Counted from the first letter of the stretch, positions 6,046 through 12,234 are shown. The stretch: DNA of 15,419 nucleotides from Clostridia bacterium (GCA_900769075.1 CAAGFE010000099.1:1-15419); one strand, 5' to 3'. Numbers and translations are program-made. Notes: generated by a model from the letters alone, not told the origin.

Positions 6046-7257
6046 ATGAAGAATGTTCTGCGCATCGCCGCCTTCGCGCTGATGCTGATGATGGTCTGCC
6101 CCGCCGCGCTTGCGGCTTCGGCCACGCCCACGCCGCCCCCGGTGGAGATCGCCTCCACCCTCGTTGAGCCCCCGGCGGAAATCCAGCACATGCTGGACAT
6201 CGCCTACGCCGAATGGGAAAGCCTGAACGGCGCCAAGCTGCCCGACGTGAACAAATTCACCGAATGGCGCGGCAAGGGCTACAAGTTTGAATGGTGCGCC
6301 GGGTATGTCACCTGGTGCATGATGGAAGCCGGCATCCCCATGGCGGAGCTGGCGGACATCAAGACCGCCGCCGGGGCGGACAGCCTGCTGGCGGTCGAAG
6401 GGCTGTACCACTGCAAGGAGGCCAGCCCCGGCAAGCTCCTGCGCGCCTACCAGATCATGGAGCGCCACACGATGATCCCCCAGAAGGGCTTCATCGTCAT
6501 CTACGGCTGCTCCTTCAACCGGGTGATTCACGCCGGTCTGGTCTATGACGTGGAGGAGCTGGGCGAGGGCAAGTACCGCATCACCACCCTGGAGGGCAAT
6601 ATCAAGGACTCCATCCGCATGTATATCCGCGATTACGACATGAACGCGGAGGTCAACACCAACCGGCTGAAGTCCACCAACCTCTCCGAGGTACCCGAGG
6701 ACGAGCGCATCCTGCCCGCCAGCGACAACCTGGAATACACCCTGATGGACGGCAAGCCCTCCTCCGGCACCAGCGGACGCTACATGTATTACGTCAACCG
6801 CTTCCTGATGCCCTGGGTGCCGGGCGATCCGACCCTTTCCGCCCCGGCGCCCGCCGCTGCGGCAGAGCCGACCCCTGCCCCCACGCCCGCGCCCACGGCG
6901 GAACCCACCGCCGAGCCTGCCCCGGCCCCCACGGATGCCCCGGTCATCGCGGAGGTGGTGCCGCTGACCCCGGCGCCCGCCGCCGCGCAATCCCCCACTG
7001 CCACCCCCACGCTGGCCCCGACGCCCACGCCGACGGTTATGCCCGTGACGGATCAAACCGCCGGGCCCACCGCCGCCCCGACTGCCGAACCCACGCCAGA
7101 ACCCACAGCGGAACCCACGCCCGTCCCCGCAGCAGAGGATACCTTCCCCTGCCAGGGCAAGGGCGGCACCTGCCCCTACATCACCCGGAGCGAGGATGAC
7201 CCCTTCTGCCGCGCCTGCGACCGGAACGACAACGGCATTGAGGACAGCAAGGAGTAA
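6046..7257 (+). CDS. Secreted CHAP/NlpC-P60-like cysteine hydrolase with Pro-rich tail and Cys4/EF-hand-like C-terminus
   Basis: A 403-residue exported protein. The start at 6046 follows AAAGGAG by 8 bases and falls after the predicted transcript start; the GTG at 6019 would precede it. Residues 1-24 are a signal peptide ending ALAAS. Residues about 45-260 look like a papain-fold amidase: C84 in FEWCAGYVTWC with H162 in IHAGLVYDV and E183/N185 in TLEGN suggest a Cys-His-Glu/Asn site, as in CHAP peptidoglycan hydrolases. Residues 265-365 are a low-complexity PTPAPTAEP-type linker. The last 36 residues carry four Cys (369, 376, 388, 391) and a DxNxNGxxD calcium-loop-like end (DRNDNGIED) resembling Excalibur tails. 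No LPXTG anchor is seen. It probably acts on cell wall; the substrate is unknown. Confidence 0.78.
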   Translation: MKNVLRIAAFALMLMMVCPAALAASATPTPPPVEIASTLVEPPAEIQHMLDIAYAEWESLNGAKLPDVNKFTEWRGKGYKFEWCAGYVTWCMMEAGIPMAELADIKTAAGADSLLAVEGLYHCKEASPGKLLRAYQIMERHTMIPQKGFIVIYGCSFNRVIHAGLVYDVEELGEGKYRITTLEGNIKDSIRMYIRDYDMNAEVNTNRLKSTNLSEVPEDERILPASDNLEYTLMDGKPSSGTSGRYMYYVNRFLMPWVPGDPTLSAPAPAAAAEPTPAPTPAPTAEPTAEPAPAPTDAPVIAEVVPLTPAPAAAQSPTATPTLAPTPTPTVMPVTDQTAGPTAAPTAEPTPEPTAEPTPVPAAEDTFPCQGKGGTCPYITRSEDDPFCRACDRNDNGIEDSKE

Positions 7258-7292
7258 ACGCCCGCCATTGATCCAACCAAGGAGGTACGCCC

Positions 7293-7496
7293 ATGCGACC
7301 CATCCATCAGCGCATTCTTGCCATCATCGGCCTGGTGCTGATCTGCGCCAGCCTGGTGCTGATGATCGCCGGCCTGTTCGCAGGGGATGCGAAGACGCCG
7401 ATGCTCAACATCGCCCTGTTCTGCTTCCTGGGCGCCGTCGCCCTGCTGCTGATGCTGCGCCTGGAGCAGAAAAACGAGGACGACAAACAGGAATGA
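7293..7496 (+). CDS. Small two-helix membrane protein, unknown function
   Basis: A 67-residue protein with an ideal AAGGAGG site 7 bases before its ATG. It has two hydrophobic segments, about residues 9-31 (ILAIIGLVLICASLVLMIAGLF) and 38-56 (LNIALFCFLGAVALLLMLR), and an acidic C-terminal tail (EQKNEDDKQE). It follows the CHAP-like gene by 35 bases and is closed by a terminator, so the two probably form one transcript. I do not recognise the family. The good ribosome site and membrane pattern make it a likely real gene. Confidence 0.8.
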   Translation: MRPIHQRILAIIGLVLICASLVLMIAGLFAGDAKTPMLNIALFCFLGAVALLLMLRLEQKNEDDKQE

Positions 7497-7565
7497 CCCC
7501 CAATGCGGGGATAGGTGGGCAGGCACCTGCTTTCCCGCCCCTGCCGCAGAGGACGCCCGTCACAT

Positions 7566-7599
7566 CCCCCGGAGATCGTGCATCTTCTGGGGGCTTTTT
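7566..7599 (+). terminator. Intrinsic terminator of the CHAP-small membrane protein operon
   Basis: CCCCC (7566-7570) pairs with GGGGG (7589-7593). Further inner pairs, GGAGAT with ATCTTCT including G:U pairs and one bulge, extend the stem. It is followed by CTTTTTG (T5 at 7595-7599). Confidence 0.85.
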
Positions 7600-7604
7600 G
7601 TTGG

Positions 7605-7657
7605 GTCATGTAACTGACTAAGCCTCCCTCATTGTTCGTGGCTTGGTTACATGCACC
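7605..7657. repeat. Inverted repeat directly after the operon terminator
   Basis: CATGTAAC (7607-7614) pairs perfectly with GTTACATG (7646-7653). GGGT (7603-7606) and ACCC (7655-7658) extend it past one extra base, and AAGCC (7620-7624) pairs with GGCTT (7640-7644) inside. No poly-T follows. Its function is not known. Confidence 0.6.
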
Positions 7658-7663
7658 CATCCC

Positions 7664-7801
7664 CTTGCGGCTGCACCGTATCCTCAAAGGGGCCGATGCG
7701 GCGACTCTGCGAGGGATTGCTTCCGCATTTATGCGGAATTCAAAGCAATCCTGAGCAGCCAGAGCCGCCCCTGAATGCAGCCGCCTTCCAACACCTCAGG
7801 G
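7664..7801 (+). repeat. Dispersed palindromic repeat R1, copy 1
   Basis: About 138 bases closely match 15280-15417. The element has inverted ends TGCGGCTGCA (7666-7675) and TGCAGCCGC (7776-7784). Its core hairpin is GGATTGCTT (7714-7722) with AAGCAATCC (7743-7751), enclosing CCGCAT (7723-7728) with ATGCGG (7731-7736). Copy 2 has CCGCGT/ACGCGG at the inner stem, so pairing is kept although the sequence changed. There is no coding capacity. Confidence 0.8.
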
Positions 7802-8100
7802 GCGCGAGGGGGTCCGGGGGGAATGCGCTCTTTGGCATTCCCCCCGGCGGCTTTACGCCGCTTTCGACGCGCGAAAGCGGCCTTGTTCTTCAGGCTTCGC
7901 TCCGCGATTGCAAGCAATCGCTGTCGCTCGTCGCGCCTTGCGCGACCTCCGTTTCGACGCGCGAAAGCGGCCTACCCCGTGAGAAACACTCGCTGTCAAA
8001 TACAGCGCAATGGCGATGCCGCAGAACCACTCCTTCCGTCATCCCGCAAGCGGGGTGCCATCTCCCTCCGGGGGGCTGTATGGGTGCGCCCATCGTCCGC
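7802..8100. repeat. Gene-free cluster of strong hairpins and a 22-bp direct repeat
   Basis: No credible gene is present. There is a perfect 13-bp hairpin (7814-7826 with 7835-7847) and a perfect 10-bp hairpin (7857-7866 with 7872-7881). Smaller perfect hairpins lie at 7903-7920 (GCGATTGC/GCAATCGC), 7930-7946 (GTCGCGC/GCGCGAC), 7991-8007 (CGCTGT/ACAGCG) and 8080-8093. A 22-bp sequence at 7862-7883 recurs exactly at 7952-7973, a 90-bp period. None is followed by a T-tract. The region looks like accumulated repeat elements between the upstream operon and the rpsB promoter. Confidence 0.7.
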
Positions 8101-8148
8101 AAAAGAGAAAAAAGTCCGCAAACCCTTGCAATTCCTGCAAAAAGGGGC

Positions 8149-8177
8149 TTGCAAACCGCCGCAGGCTATGCTATAAT
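8149..8177 (+). promoter_or_regulatory. Promoter of rpsB-tsf
   Basis: TTGCAA (8149-8154) and a perfect TATAAT (8172-8177) are 17 bp apart. The predicted start is near 8184, giving an untranslated leader of about 130 bases before rpsB. Confidence 0.85.
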
Positions 8178-8183
8178 GTCAAC

Positions 8184-8313
8184 CGACTACACACCTGTGT
8201 GCTGTGGTTCCTTGTGCTGTGCTGAAACGATAGGCACGGTGGAGCACCACGCATGCACCCAGGGAGGTCCGCTGAACCCGATACGGGCAGCTAAAAACAA
8301 GGAGGAAACCCCA
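8184..8313 (+). promoter_or_regulatory. Long structured 5' leader of rpsB
   Basis: About 130 bases separate the predicted start from the ATG. Hairpins seen are GTGG/CCAC with loop AGCA (8239-8250) and, just before the ribosome site, GCTG-AA-CCCG/CGGG-CAGC (8271-8291). The AAGGAGG site (8299-8305) follows. Autogenous control of rpsB by S2 binding a leader is known in other bacteria. I cannot match this leader to a known motif. Confidence 0.4.
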
Positions 8314-9036
8314 ATGGCAGTTATTTCCATGAAGCAGCTGCTGGAAGCCGGCGTCCACTTCGGCCACCAGACCCGCCGCTGGAACCCCAAGATGGCTCCC
8401 TACATCTTCACCGAGCGCAACGGCATCTACATCATCGACCTGCAGAAGACCGTCCGCAAGGTGGACGAAGCCTACAACTTCATCCGTGACACTGCGATGG
8501 CCGGCAAGACCGTGCTGTTCGTGGGCACCAAGAAGCAGGCCCAGGAGTCCATCGAGTCCGAGGCCAAGCGCTGCAACATGTACTACGTCAACAACCGCTG
8601 GCTGGGCGGCATGCTGACCAACTTCAAGACCATCCAGACCCGCATCAAGCGCCTGAACGACATCGACAAGATGGAAGCCAACGGCCAGTTCGATGTGCTG
8701 CCCAAGAAGGAAGTCATCAAGCTGAAGGCCGAGCGCGAAAAGCTGGAAACCAACATCGGCGGCATCCGCGAGATGAAGAAGCTGCCCGGCGCCCTGTTCG
8801 TGGTCGATCCCCGCAAGGAGCACATCGCCGTGACCGAGGCCCGCATCCTGAACATCCCGATCGTCGCCATCGTGGACACCAACTGCGACCCCGATGAGAT
8901 CGATTACGTCATTCCCGGCAACGACGACGCCATCCGCGCTGTCAAGCTGATCGCCGGCAAGATGGCCGATGCCATCCTGGAAGGCAAGCAGGGCGAGCAG
9001 TCCGCTGAGGCTGTGGAAGCTCCCGTCGAGGCGTAA
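8314..9036 (+). CDS. rpsB: 30S ribosomal protein S2
   Basis: S2 binds 16S rRNA at the head-body junction of the small subunit and recruits S1 where present. The protein has 240 residues, the usual length. It starts MAVISMKQLLEAGVHFGHQTRRWNPKM and contains the family strings NGIYIIDLQKT, FVGTKKQA, YVNNRWLGGMLTNFKTI and FVVDPRKEHIAV. It also has EARILNIPIVAIVDTNCDPD followed by YVIPGNDDAIRAV. AAGGAGG lies 8 bases before the ATG. The frame is open further upstream, but that part overlaps the promoter and repeats, so this start is firm. The tsf gene follows after 224 bases filled by a palindromic repeat. Expression is from the 8149-8177 promoter. Confidence 0.99.
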   Translation: MAVISMKQLLEAGVHFGHQTRRWNPKMAPYIFTERNGIYIIDLQKTVRKVDEAYNFIRDTAMAGKTVLFVGTKKQAQESIESEAKRCNMYYVNNRWLGGMLTNFKTIQTRIKRLNDIDKMEANGQFDVLPKKEVIKLKAEREKLETNIGGIREMKKLPGALFVVDPRKEHIAVTEARILNIPIVAIVDTNCDPDEIDYVIPGNDDAIRAVKLIAGKMADAILEGKQGEQSAEAVEAPVEA

Positions 9037-9060
9037 TTTCACGTCATCGTGCGATTAAGT

Positions 9061-9224
9061 GCGAGCTCCACCTCATCCGCCCTTCGGGCACCTTCCCCTC
9101 AAGGGGAAGGCTTTAGGCTCCCTCCCCGAGGGAGCTGTCGCCGATAGGCGACTGAGGGAGTTGGCTTCCCCTTGAGGGGAGGCTGTCAGCCGCTTGCGGC
9201 TGACTGATGAGGTGGATTCCTCGC
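9061..9224. repeat. Palindromic repeat R2 (MITE-like) between rpsB and tsf
   Basis: The ends are inverted repeats: TCCACCTCATC (9067-9077) with GATGAGGTGGA (9206-9216), flanked by GCGAG/CTCGC (9061-9065 with 9220-9224). Inside are five compact hairpins: CCTTCCCC/GGGGAAGG (9091-9110), GCTCCCTC/GAGGGAGC (9117-9134), GTCGCC/GGCGAC (9138-9152), GTCAGCCGC/GCGGCTGAC (9185-9204) and GCCC/GGGC (9078-9089). Related pieces lie at 11013-11062, 11105-11225 and 11288-11320. There is no ORF, so it would be non-autonomous if mobile. Confidence 0.8.
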
Positions 9225-9260
9225 TACTCTGTATAAGATAATTGAAAGGGTGAATTCACC

Positions 9261-10184
9261 ATGGCGAATATTACTGCTGCTCTGGTTAAGGAACTGCGCG
9301 AGCGCACCTCCGCCGGCATGATGGACTGCAAGAAGGCCCTGATGGAAAACGACGGCGACATGGACAAGGCCATCGACTGGCTGCGTGAAAAGGGCCTGGC
9401 CCAGGCCGCCAAGAAGGCCGGCCGCATCGCCGCCGAGGGCGCGGTCGTCCAGTACATCACCGAATGCGGCAAGGTCGGCGCGGTTGTGGAAGTCAACTGC
9501 GAGACCGACTTTGTGGCCAAGACCGATAACTTCATGAACTTCGCCAACGCGGTTGCCAAGCACGTTGCCCTGGCCAACCCCGCTGACATCGACGCCCTGA
9601 ACGCCCAGAAGTTTGTGGACGACGAGAGCAAGACCATCTCCGACATGATCTCCGACGCCACCGTCGCCATCGGCGAGAAGATCTCCATCCGCCGCTTCGC
9701 CCGCTACGAGACCGCCGGCCTGGTGTCCTCCTACATCCACATGGGCGGCAAGGTGGGCGTGCTGGTGGAGGTTGCCACCGAGGCTGCCGACAACGACGCC
9801 GTGAAGGAGCTGGCCCACGACATCTGCCTGCAGATCGCCGCTGCCAAGCCCGAGGCTGTCCGCCGCGAGGAAGTGAACTCCGAGAACCTGGAGAAGGAAA
9901 AGGAGATCTACCGCGTGAAGGCCCTCGAATCCGGCAAGCCCGAGAAGATCGTGGACAAAATCGTGGAAGGCCAGATCGAGAAGTACTACAAGGAAGTCTG
10001 CCTGCTGGAGCAGGTGTTCGTCAAGGACAGCGACAAGACCGTCAAGGGCCTGGTCGCCGAGGTCGCCAAGGCCGTCGGCTCCCCCATCGACGTGGTTCGC
10101 TACGTCCGCTTCGAACGCGGCGAGGGCATCGAGAAGCGCAAGGACGATCTTGCCGCTGAAATCGCTGCCATGCAGGCCAAGTAA
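9261..10184 (+). CDS. tsf: Elongation factor Ts
   Basis: EF-Ts is the cytoplasmic guanine-nucleotide exchange factor that regenerates EF-Tu-GTP. The 307 residues fit the family. The N-terminal UBA-like domain is MANITAALVKELRERTSAGMMDCKKAL (about 1-50). The EF-Tu-contacting signature CETDFVAKTDNF lies at about residues 80-91, and GGKVGVLVEV marks the second core repeat. The C-terminal FVKDSDKTVKG and VRYVRFERGEG are typical. The ribosome site is modest (AAAGGG). No convincing promoter precedes it, so it is probably co-transcribed with rpsB through the repeat at 9061-9224. A terminator follows 15 bases after the stop. Confidence 0.98.
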   Translation: MANITAALVKELRERTSAGMMDCKKALMENDGDMDKAIDWLREKGLAQAAKKAGRIAAEGAVVQYITECGKVGAVVEVNCETDFVAKTDNFMNFANAVAKHVALANPADIDALNAQKFVDDESKTISDMISDATVAIGEKISIRRFARYETAGLVSSYIHMGGKVGVLVEVATEAADNDAVKELAHDICLQIAAAKPEAVRREEVNSENLEKEKEIYRVKALESGKPEKIVDKIVEGQIEKYYKEVCLLEQVFVKDSDKTVKGLVAEVAKAVGSPIDVVRYVRFERGEGIEKRKDDLAAEIAAMQAK

Positions 10185-10199
10185 TTTCACACATTTTTC

Positions 10200-10234
10200 G
10201 GGGAACTGCAGGAAACATGCGGTTCCCCTTTCTT
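10200..10234 (+). terminator. Intrinsic terminator after tsf
   Basis: GGGGAACTGCA (10200-10210) pairs with TGCGGTTCCCC (10218-10228), 11 bp with one T:G, and is followed by TTTCTT. The T-tract is interrupted, so termination may be partial and allow some read-through into pyrH. Confidence 0.75.
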
Positions 10235-10246
10235 GGGTCATCAAGC

Positions 10247-10269
10247 CCCGGGATGGTTGCCCTCCCGGG
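10247..10269 (+). promoter_or_regulatory. Hairpin just upstream of the pyrH ribosome site
   Basis: CCCGGGA (10247-10253) pairs perfectly with TCCCGGG (10263-10269) and ends 10 bases before AAGGAGG (10280-10286). It is a possible translational or mRNA-stability element; no T-tract follows. Confidence 0.4.
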
Positions 10270-10294
10270 CCATCAACACAAGGAGGCATCAGCC

Positions 10295-11005
10295 ATGGCT
10301 GCATACAAGCGCGTTATCCTCAAGCTCTCCGGCGAGGCCCTGAAGTCCGAGAAGGATCTGTTCGATTTTGATAAGGTTCGCGGCACCGCCCAGATCATCC
10401 GCCGCATTGCGGATCTGGGCATCGAGGTCGGCATCGTGATCGGCGCGGGCAATATCTGGCGCGGCCGCCAGGGCCCCAGCGCCAATATGGACGCCGTCAT
10501 CGCCGATCAGATGGGTATGCTGGGCACCGTCATCAACTGCCTGTGCATGTCTGACGCGCTCCGCCAGGCGGGCGTGGATGCGGTGGTGCAGTCCGCCGTG
10601 GACATGAACCGCTTCTGCGAGCCCTTCAACGCCGTCACCGCCCGCCGTCACCTCTCCGAGGGCCGGGTGGTGCTGTTCGCCGCCGGCTCCGGCAACCCCT
10701 TCTTCTCCACCGATACCGCCGTGGCCCTGCGCGCCATCGAGATGCAGGCCGACGCCATCATGATGGCCAAGAACATCGACGGCGTGTACACCGCCGATCC
10801 CCACAAGGATCCCACCGCCACCCTCATCAAGGACATCACCTACCGGGAAGCGCTGGCCCGCGGCCTGAAGGTCATGGACGCCGCCGCCTTCGCCCTGTGC
10901 GCGGAGAACAAGGTGCCCATGGTGCGCGTCTTTGGCCTGGATGACCCGGAGAACCTGGTGCGGGTGCTCCAGGGGGATGACATGGGCACCTTCGTGCATC
11001 CCTGA
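10295..11005 (+). CDS. pyrH: UMP kinase
   Basis: This enzyme phosphorylates UMP to UDP with ATP. It is the hexameric bacterial amino-acid-kinase-fold type, usually activated by GTP and inhibited by UTP. It has 236 residues from the ATG that follows AAGGAGG by 8 bases; an open frame upstream to 10217 has no ribosome site and overlaps the tsf terminator. Motifs are KLSGEAL (10-16), GAGNIWRG (50-57), DQMGMLGTVIN (71-81) and GSGNPFFSTDTAVALRAIEM (131-150). These are followed by DAIMMAKNIDGVYTADP. All substrate-binding segments are present. It sits between tsf and frr, the common Firmicute order. A repeat-derived terminator begins 38 bases after the stop. Confidence 0.98.
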   Translation: MAAYKRVILKLSGEALKSEKDLFDFDKVRGTAQIIRRIADLGIEVGIVIGAGNIWRGRQGPSANMDAVIADQMGMLGTVINCLCMSDALRQAGVDAVVQSAVDMNRFCEPFNAVTARRHLSEGRVVLFAAGSGNPFFSTDTAVALRAIEMQADAIMMAKNIDGVYTADPHKDPTATLIKDITYREALARGLKVMDAAAFALCAENKVPMVRVFGLDDPENLVRVLQGDDMGTFVHP

Positions 11006-11012
11006 ACGGGAC

Positions 11013-11066
11013 ACTCCCTCAGTCACCGCTGACGCGGAGCCAGCTCCCTCGGGGAGGGAGCCTTTT
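11013..11066 (+). terminator. Repeat R2-derived terminator after pyrH
   Basis: GCTCCCTC (11043-11050) pairs with GAGGGAGC (11054-11061) across a GGG loop and runs into CTTTTGG. The sequence from ACTCCCTCAGTC to GGGAGCC (11013-11062) is an inverted, diverged copy of the R2 core (9116-9160). The apparent pyrH terminator is therefore supplied by the repeat family. Confidence 0.7.
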
Positions 11067-11104
11067 GGTCGGTTTTCTTGTTCAGGTTGAGGAAACAGGA
11101 GCTA

Positions 11105-11225
11105 AGGCTCCCTCCGGGAGGCGCGACGCGTTAAGAAAACATGCCAGTGGCATGTTTTTAGCCAAAGCGGGGAGCAATCTGTGATTGGGACCAGGAATGC
11201 TGTCGCCGTCAGGCGACTGAGGGAG
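11105..11225 (+). repeat. Interrupted R2 copy containing a nested palindrome
   Basis: The left part (GGCTCCCTCC, from 11106) and the right part (11200-11225, CTGTCGCC/GGCGACTGAGGGAG) match the two halves of the R2 core at 9116-9160. Between them are about 90 extra bases that include AAAACATGCC (11136-11145) paired with GGCATGTTTT (11149-11158). This is a perfect 10-bp hairpin followed by T, so it can also terminate transcription. The arrangement suggests one repeat inserted in another. Confidence 0.6.
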
Positions 11226-11282
11226 AACGCAGGAGCAACTGCTTCAACCAGCAAACAAAATACCCGAAACAAAACGCTGCGG

Positions 11283-11320
11283 GGGACACTCCCTCAGTCA
11301 GCTTCCTCGGGGAGGGAGGC
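11283..11320 (-). repeat. Short R2 copy upstream of frr promoter
   Basis: GGGACACTCCCTCAGTCA at 11283-11300 is identical to 11008-11025, and the following bases to 11320 (CTCGGGGAGGGAGGC) match the R2 end, with the middle deleted. Together with the two preceding copies it fills most of the 418-base pyrH-frr gap. Confidence 0.65.
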
Positions 11321-11354
11321 TTGGTCCGGCTGCACTGAATTTTCTCTTCCCCCC

Positions 11355-11383
11355 TTGCCAATCCGGCCAAAACAAGGTACAAT
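11355..11383 (+). promoter_or_regulatory. Promoter of frr
   Basis: TTGCCA (11355-11360, 5 of 6) and TACAAT (11378-11383, 5 of 6) are 17 bp apart. The start is near 11390, with a leader of about 34 bases containing AAGGAGG (11410-11416). This makes frr independent of pyrH despite the terminators between them. Confidence 0.8.
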
Positions 11384-11423
11384 AGGTACAGCAATCATTC
11401 TCCCCGATGAAGGAGGTTATCCC

Positions 11424-11984
11424 ATGTCTTGCAAGGAAATTCTCGATCAGGCAAAGATCAAGATGGATAAATCCATCGCCGTGCTGCAGAATAATATGCA
11501 GGCCATCCGCGCCGGCCGCGCCAATCCCAAGCTGCTGGACCGCATCACCGTGGATTATTACGGCACGCCCACGCCCCTGAACCAGATCGGCAACGTCACC
11601 GTGCCCGAGGCCCGCATGATGGTCATCAAGCCCTGGGAAAGGAACATGCTCAAGGCCATCGAAAAGGCCATCCAGACCAGCGATCTGGGCCTGAATCCCA
11701 ACAATGACGGCGAGGTCATCCGCCTGATCTTCCCCGAGCTGAACGCCGAGCGCCGCAAGGATCTGACCAAGCAGGTCAAGAAGGAAGCCGAGGACGCGAA
11801 GGTCGCCGTGCGCTCCATCCGCCGCGACGCCATCGAGCAGGTCAAGAAGCTCAAGAAGGATTCCCTCATCACCGAGGATGAGCAGCACAAGGCCGAGGAG
11901 GACGCGCAGAAGCTGACCGACAAGGCCATCAAGGAGATCGACGCCGTCGCCGCCGCCAAGGAAAAGGAGATCATGGAGGTCTGA
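11424..11984 (+). CDS. frr: Ribosome recycling factor
   Basis: RRF works with EF-G to split post-termination ribosomes in the cytoplasm. It has 186 residues, the normal length, with ATG 7 bases after AAGGAGG. Visible family segments are MQAIRAGRANPKLLDRITVDYYGTPTPLNQ (domain I start and the domain II hinge), IKPWERNMLKAIEKAIQTSDLGLNPNNDG, IRLIFPELNAERRKDLTKQVKKEAEDAKVAVRSIRRDA, and a final long helix to KEKEIMEV. The tRNA-mimicking helical bundle and small domain are both complete. It has its own promoter. A 79-codon ORF starts 5 bases after the stop and is probably translated from the same mRNA. Confidence 0.98.
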   Translation: MSCKEILDQAKIKMDKSIAVLQNNMQAIRAGRANPKLLDRITVDYYGTPTPLNQIGNVTVPEARMMVIKPWERNMLKAIEKAIQTSDLGLNPNNDGEVIRLIFPELNAERRKDLTKQVKKEAEDAKVAVRSIRRDAIEQVKKLKKDSLITEDEQHKAEEDAQKLTDKAIKEIDAVAAAKEKEIMEV

Positions 11985-11989
11985 TTTCC

Positions 11990-12229
11990 ATGGCAGATTG
12001 GTCATCCCTGCTGGGTCTGCCGCTGGAGAAGGCGCTCGAAACCGCTCGCACCTGGGGCTGTGAGCCCAGGGTGCTTGTTACCTGTGCGCCCAGACGCAAG
12101 GGTGATGACGCCCCCCCGCCCCGGGAGGGCACCCTCCGCCCGAGGGGCACCCTCCGGGTGATCCGCGCGCGGGAAAACGAAGTGACGGTCAGCGCCTTTC
12201 TGGACGGCAATCCGAAAACAGAATTGTGA
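11990..12229 (+). CDS. Small protein between frr and uppS, unknown function
   Basis: A 79-residue ORF starting 5 bases after the frr stop. GGAGG at the very end of frr (about 11976-11980) is its likely ribosome site. The N-terminal part (WSSLLGLPLEKALETARTWGCEPRVLV) has the rhythm of a PASTA-like half: a 'G-hydrophobic-EEA' helix followed by a strand. The C-terminal part (GTLRVIRARENEVTVSAF) looks like two beta strands. A short internal duplication is visible (EGTLRP-RGTLRV), reflected in a repeated GGGCACCCTCCG in the DNA. It lacks membrane or signal segments. It is followed directly by a terminator. I have a vague sense of similar small proteins at this locus in Clostridia but cannot name a family. 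Confidence 0.7.
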   Translation: MADWSSLLGLPLEKALETARTWGCEPRVLVTCAPRRKGDDAPPPREGTLRPRGTLRVIRARENEVTVSAFLDGNPKTEL

Positions 12230-12234
12230 AACGG

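Noticed and set aside
5887..7056. Minus-strand open frame opposite the CHAP-like gene
   Set aside because: Low-complexity Gly/Arg-rich translation, a shadow of the Pro/Ala/Thr-rich linker on the plus strand.
7775..8176. 133-codon plus-strand ORF before rpsB
   Set aside because: It is built from the repeat and hairpin sequences (the repeated FRRAKAA string reflects the 22-bp DNA repeat), has no ribosome site, and runs into the rpsB promoter.
8176..8313. N-terminal extension of rpsB
   Set aside because: The frame is open upstream, but the extension starts inside the -10 box, and AAGGAGG marks the ATG at 8314.
9061..9224. CRISPR-like array
   Set aside because: The repeats are differing palindromes without regular spacing or unique spacers, and no cas genes are present.
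9232..9242. TATAAG/GATAAT as a tsf promoter -10
   Set aside because: No -35 match lies at 16-18 bp, and the implied start would leave almost no leader before the ribosome site.
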